From positions 1 through 35,008 of the forward strand of contig JAFWFU010000042.1 of NCBI GenBank assembly GCA_017515425.1: a DNA stretch of 35,008 nt, in the 5' to 3' direction. The stretch's first letter is position 1. Each line of letters starts with the position of its first letter. Shown one piece after another: positions 32,606 through 35,008 of the stretch. The notes under the pieces were generated by a model. That model was given only the letters and a program-made list of their open reading frames with translations. It did no database searches and was not told the DNA's origin. The position numbers and the translations under genes are program-made. This DNA comes from Mogibacterium sp. GTDB lineage: Bacteria; Bacillota; Clostridia; Peptostreptococcales; Anaerovoracaceae.

Positions 32606-33737
32606 AGAGCTGCTTTATAAAACAGCGTCTTCTCTTATGCGGCTCTACATCAAACATCTTCCACTGGCTATGCACCTTATGGTTGGTCTCGAGCTGCGGG
32701 CCCGTTTCCGCCTGTCTTATCCCCAGCTTTATGCAGCCTGTATAGAGATGTTCCATTATTATGCCGTTGAGACCCGAGCCCTGATATTCCGGTCTTATAG
32801 CTATGAGGAATAAATCCAGGGTATCGTTCTTTTTCAGCGATTTCAGCACTCCCGTCCATCCGAAGGGGAAGAGCCTCCCCCGGCTCTTCTTCATCGCCTC
32901 TGCCATAGAGGGTGCGCCCACGCCGAAGCCCATAAGTTCGTCATTGTCGTCGACTATGAGGCAGCAGAGGTTTATGTCAATGAGGGGCAGAAACTTATTC
33001 GTATATTTTCTGATCTGTTCCTCGCTTAGTTCTACGACTCCGTAAAGAGGAGCATAGGCGAGATTTACAAGCTCGAAAGCCTTGCGGATATAAGGCTTGA
33101 CGCTCGACTTCCTCACTAAGTCCACCTTGTGAAACCCCGTGCGCCTCAGCATTAAATCGGAAATTCTCTTGAGCTTTCTATAGGTCTCGGCATTCTCATC
33201 TCCGAGCGGAATCATATGCTCTATCCAATCAATATCCTTCACATATCCGAGCTCCGTCAAATGGTCTATATAGTAGGGGTGATTGTAGTAGGTGATGAAC
33301 ATGCTGCGCTTTTCAAAGCCCTCTACCAGCATGCCTTCCCTGTCCAAATCACAAAATCCCAGGGGCCCGTGCACCTCGGTCATTCCCTTTTCTCTCGCCC
33401 AATCCTCGACAGCCTCAAACAGCGCCTTCGAAACCTCTCTGTCATCAATGAAGTCCACCTGCGAGAAGCGCATTCTCTTGGTGCCCCATGTCTCATTAGC
33501 CTTGTGACTGAGGATAGCACCGATACGCCCCACGACTTCATCTCCGCGATAGGCGAGGAAAGACTTCGCCTCGCAGTATTCAAAGGCGGGATTTTTATTC
33601 TCGTCCCAATCAGCAATATCGTCCCCGTAGAAAGCCGGCACGAACTGCGGGATATTATGATAAAGGCGGTTCGGATAATCCACAAAAACCGCCCTCTCTT
33701 TCTTTGTCCTAACCTCTTTTATAACAATATCAGCCAA
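32604..33737 (-). CDS. GNAT-like acetyltransferase family protein
   Basis: This protein of about 377 aa resembles the large two-lobed N-acetyltransferase-like proteins of anaerobes. The N-terminal lobe has FVPAFYGDDIADWD, FLAYRGDEVVGRIGAI and EVHGPLGFCDLDREGMLVEG. The C-terminal lobe has the acetyl-CoA-type loop LIAIRPEYQGSGLNGIIMEH near residues 320-340 and ends in QLETNHKVHSQWKMFD. The substrate is unknown. The longest frame starts with TTG at 33749. A second TTG four codons later (33735-33737) has GGAG 6 nt upstream and is preferred; no in-frame ATG is near. It follows the phosphofructokinase gene by about 60 bp and may share its transcript. Confidence 0.8.
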   Translation of the reverse strand: MADIVIKEVRTKKERAVFVDYPNRLYHNIPQFVPAFYGDDIADWDENKNPAFEYCEAKSFLAYRGDEVVGRIGAILSHKANETWGTKRMRFSQVDFIDDREVSKALFEAVEDWAREKGMTEVHGPLGFCDLDREGMLVEGFEKRSMFITYYNHPYYIDHLTELGYVKDIDWIEHMIPLGDENAETYRKLKRISDLMLRRTGFHKVDLVRKSSVKPYIRKAFELVNLAYAPLYGVVELSEEQIRKYTNKFLPLIDINLCCLIVDDNDELMGFGVGAPSMAEAMKKSRGRLFPFGWTGVLKSLKKNDTLDLFLIAIRPEYQGSGLNGIIMEHLYTGCIKLGIRQAETGPQLETNHKVHSQWKMFDVEPHKRRRCFIKQL

Positions 33738-33798
33738 AATACGCTCCAATGCTTCTGCTTTAGGATATGCGGAATTATATCATTTTATCGCCTGTATA

Positions 33799-35008
33799 TC
33801 ACTTATGCTTTCTCTTCTTCTGCATGGTGATGTGAACAGGAAGCCCCCCTGCCGTATAAGGCTGAATGGAGCCGATAATAAATGGTCTCGCATACTTCAA
33901 ATACTCGTCACTGACATAGGTGCCTTCATTGGTAATCCAATCCAGCGGAACCTTCCTCTCGACATTGGCAATCTCGTGAATATCGAACATATCATAGGTC
34001 TCGACATATGGCTCTCTTGATTCAACCTGTATGGTGACCATCATTCCCGTCTTCCCCTCGAATGCCGCATGAGCCGCGAGGTAGCCAACATTATAGGCTT
34101 CGTCGCTATCAACTCTCGAAGAGACATGAGCCGCACATCTTTGAAGTGATGAGAACTCTATATATCTATTAAGCCCTGTCTCCTTGGTAACGACGCTGGC
34201 GAGATATGCCGCCGTGCCCGCAAGCTGCTTATGCCCGAAGGCGTCCACATGTTCAGGTGATGAGCCAAGCTCGCAGACAAAATTGCCTTCCTTCGTCTTG
34301 AGTCCTTCGGAGACTGCAACGACCACCGACTTCTTGGTCTTGGCGAGATCCTTTATCCTTCTAAGGAAGTCCTTGATGTCGAAGTCTACCTCGGGCAGAT
34401 AGATGAGGTCAGGCCCGGAGCAATCAATATCCTTCGAAAGCGCCGCGGCAGCCGTCAGCCAGCCCGCATGGCGTCCCATAATCTCAACGATACAGACCGT
34501 AGGCTTGGAAACTCCATAGCTTTCGTTATCCCTGATAATCTCCTTCATGGAAGTAGCGATATACTTGGCGGAAGAGCCATAGCCCGGGCAGTGGTCTGTC
34601 ATGGGCAGGTCATTGTCGATAGTTTTCGGAATCCCCATGAATTTCTGCTTTTTATTATGCTTGGCAGCATAGTCTGAAAGCTGCTTAATCGTGTCCATTG
34701 AGTCGTTTCCGCCGTTATAGAGGAAAAACTCGATATTCTTCTTGTCGAGAATGTCGAAAATCTTCTCATAAACTTTTTCGTTTCCCTCTATCGCAGGCAG
34801 CTTATAGCGGCATGTGCCGAGGAATGATGAAGGTGTCCTCTTGAGGAGCGACAGATCCTGAGAGCTGGTGATATAGTCCTCAATATCCACAATATCCTCC
34901 TGGAGCAATCCCTCAATGCCGTAGTGCATTCCGTAAATCCTTCTGATTCCTTCCTTCCAGCACGCCTTAATAACGCCTGCAAGGCTCGAATTTATAACTG
35001 ATGTCGGG
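33799..35008 (-). CDS. pfp: Pyrophosphate-type 6-phosphofructokinase, 5' end outside the window
   Basis: The frame is open to the right edge, adding PTSVINSSLAGVIKACWK and eight more residues upstream of the first internal ATG. That is the PFK N-terminal phosphate-donor loop (GGPTxVINxSL). The visible part is at least 402 aa. It contains NGGNDSMDT (phosphate-donor loop), GIPKTIDNDLPMTDH (active-site TIDND with a lysine before it), EIMGRHAGWL and SSLQR. An Asp in place of the second Gly of GGDGS, and Lys in PKTIDND, are the marks of PPi-dependent enzymes, so it probably uses PPi reversibly. The Asn in GGNDS, where GGDDS is usual, is a clade-level variation. The C-terminus is basic (KKRKHK). 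It would link glycolysis and gluconeogenesis to the glycogen genes nearby. Confidence 0.9.
   Translation of the reverse strand, partial: PTSVINSSLAGVIKACWKEGIRRIYGMHYGIEGLLQEDIVDIEDYITSSQDLSLLKRTPSSFLGTCRYKLPAIEGNEKVYEKIFDILDKKNIEFFLYNGGNDSMDTIKQLSDYAAKHNKKQKFMGIPKTIDNDLPMTDHCPGYGSSAKYIATSMKEIIRDNESYGVSKPTVCIVEIMGRHAGWLTAAAALSKDIDCSGPDLIYLPEVDFDIKDFLRRIKDLAKTKKSVVVAVSEGLKTKEGNFVCELGSSPEHVDAFGHKQLAGTAAYLASVVTKETGLNRYIEFSSLQRCAAHVSSRVDSDEAYNVGYLAAHAAFEGKTGMMVTIQVESREPYVETYDMFDIHEIANVERKVPLDWITNEGTYVSDEYLKYARPFIIGSIQPYTAGGLPVHITMQKKRKHK

Noticed and set aside
1-35008. tRNA, rRNA or CRISPR loci
   Set aside because: No cloverleaf with TTCGA-type T-loop and CCA end, no rRNA-like conserved blocks, and no regular repeat-spacer pattern were found by eye.

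Overview
The window looks like chromosome of a low- to mid-GC anaerobic Firmicute, probably class Clostridia. The evidence is the paired GlgC/GlgD ADP-glucose pyrophosphorylase subunits, a class III fructose-1,6-bisphosphatase, the tmk-holB-ricT order, a pyrophosphate-type phosphofructokinase, and strong AGGAGG-type ribosome binding sites. No species can be named from the sequence alone. Almost every gene is on the minus strand; the only clear plus-strand gene is an ABC transporter at 30685-32448.

Region 1 (about 1-8720) is accessory DNA, visibly richer in A+T than the rest. It holds a membrane-anchored XRE regulator, a DUF3846 protein, a CPBP (Abi) membrane protein, an operon of two ATPases, a 5'-truncated MobV-type relaxase, a TOPRIM/DUF3991 primase-like protein, a convincing oriT-like hairpin followed by a TGCGCCCT core, and a DUF4298 protein. 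The ATPase operon encodes an AlbA_2/HATPase_c_4/winged-helix protein and an Hsp90-like GHKL ATPase. No integrase, replication gene or coupling protein is visible, so this looks like a decayed or partial mobilisable element. The ATPase pair is the best candidate for an undescribed system. Its promoter is overlaid by a TGCGCTTTA palindrome, the same motif recurs three times inside the first gene, and the second gene has a frame break at an A5 run.

Region 2 (about 8900-11390) is a bridge: a TfoX-N protein coupled to an XRE/zinc-ribbon regulator, a YitT family membrane protein, and a small cysteine-rich ORF.

Region 3 (about 11180-30585, all minus) is a long, closely spaced gene array. In transcription order it runs: a 43-aa membrane peptide, tmk, holB, ricT, two small membrane/coiled-coil proteins, murA, fbp (class III), a PrsW-like protease, glgB, glgP, glgC, glgD, glgA, a GH13-GH77 fusion (debranching/neopullulanase plus MalQ), and the 70-aa cysteine-rich ORF. 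The glycogen genes form a complete cycle. GlgC/GlgD make ADP-glucose, GlgA elongates, GlgB branches, GlgP phosphorolyses, and the fusion enzyme trims and reshuffles the limit dextrins. Fbp supplies hexose phosphate from gluconeogenesis.

Region 4 (30585-35008) has the divergent ABC exporter, a bidirectional terminator, a GNAT-like acetyltransferase and a PPi-type phosphofructokinase that runs off the right edge. A minus-strand gene also begins at the extreme left edge.
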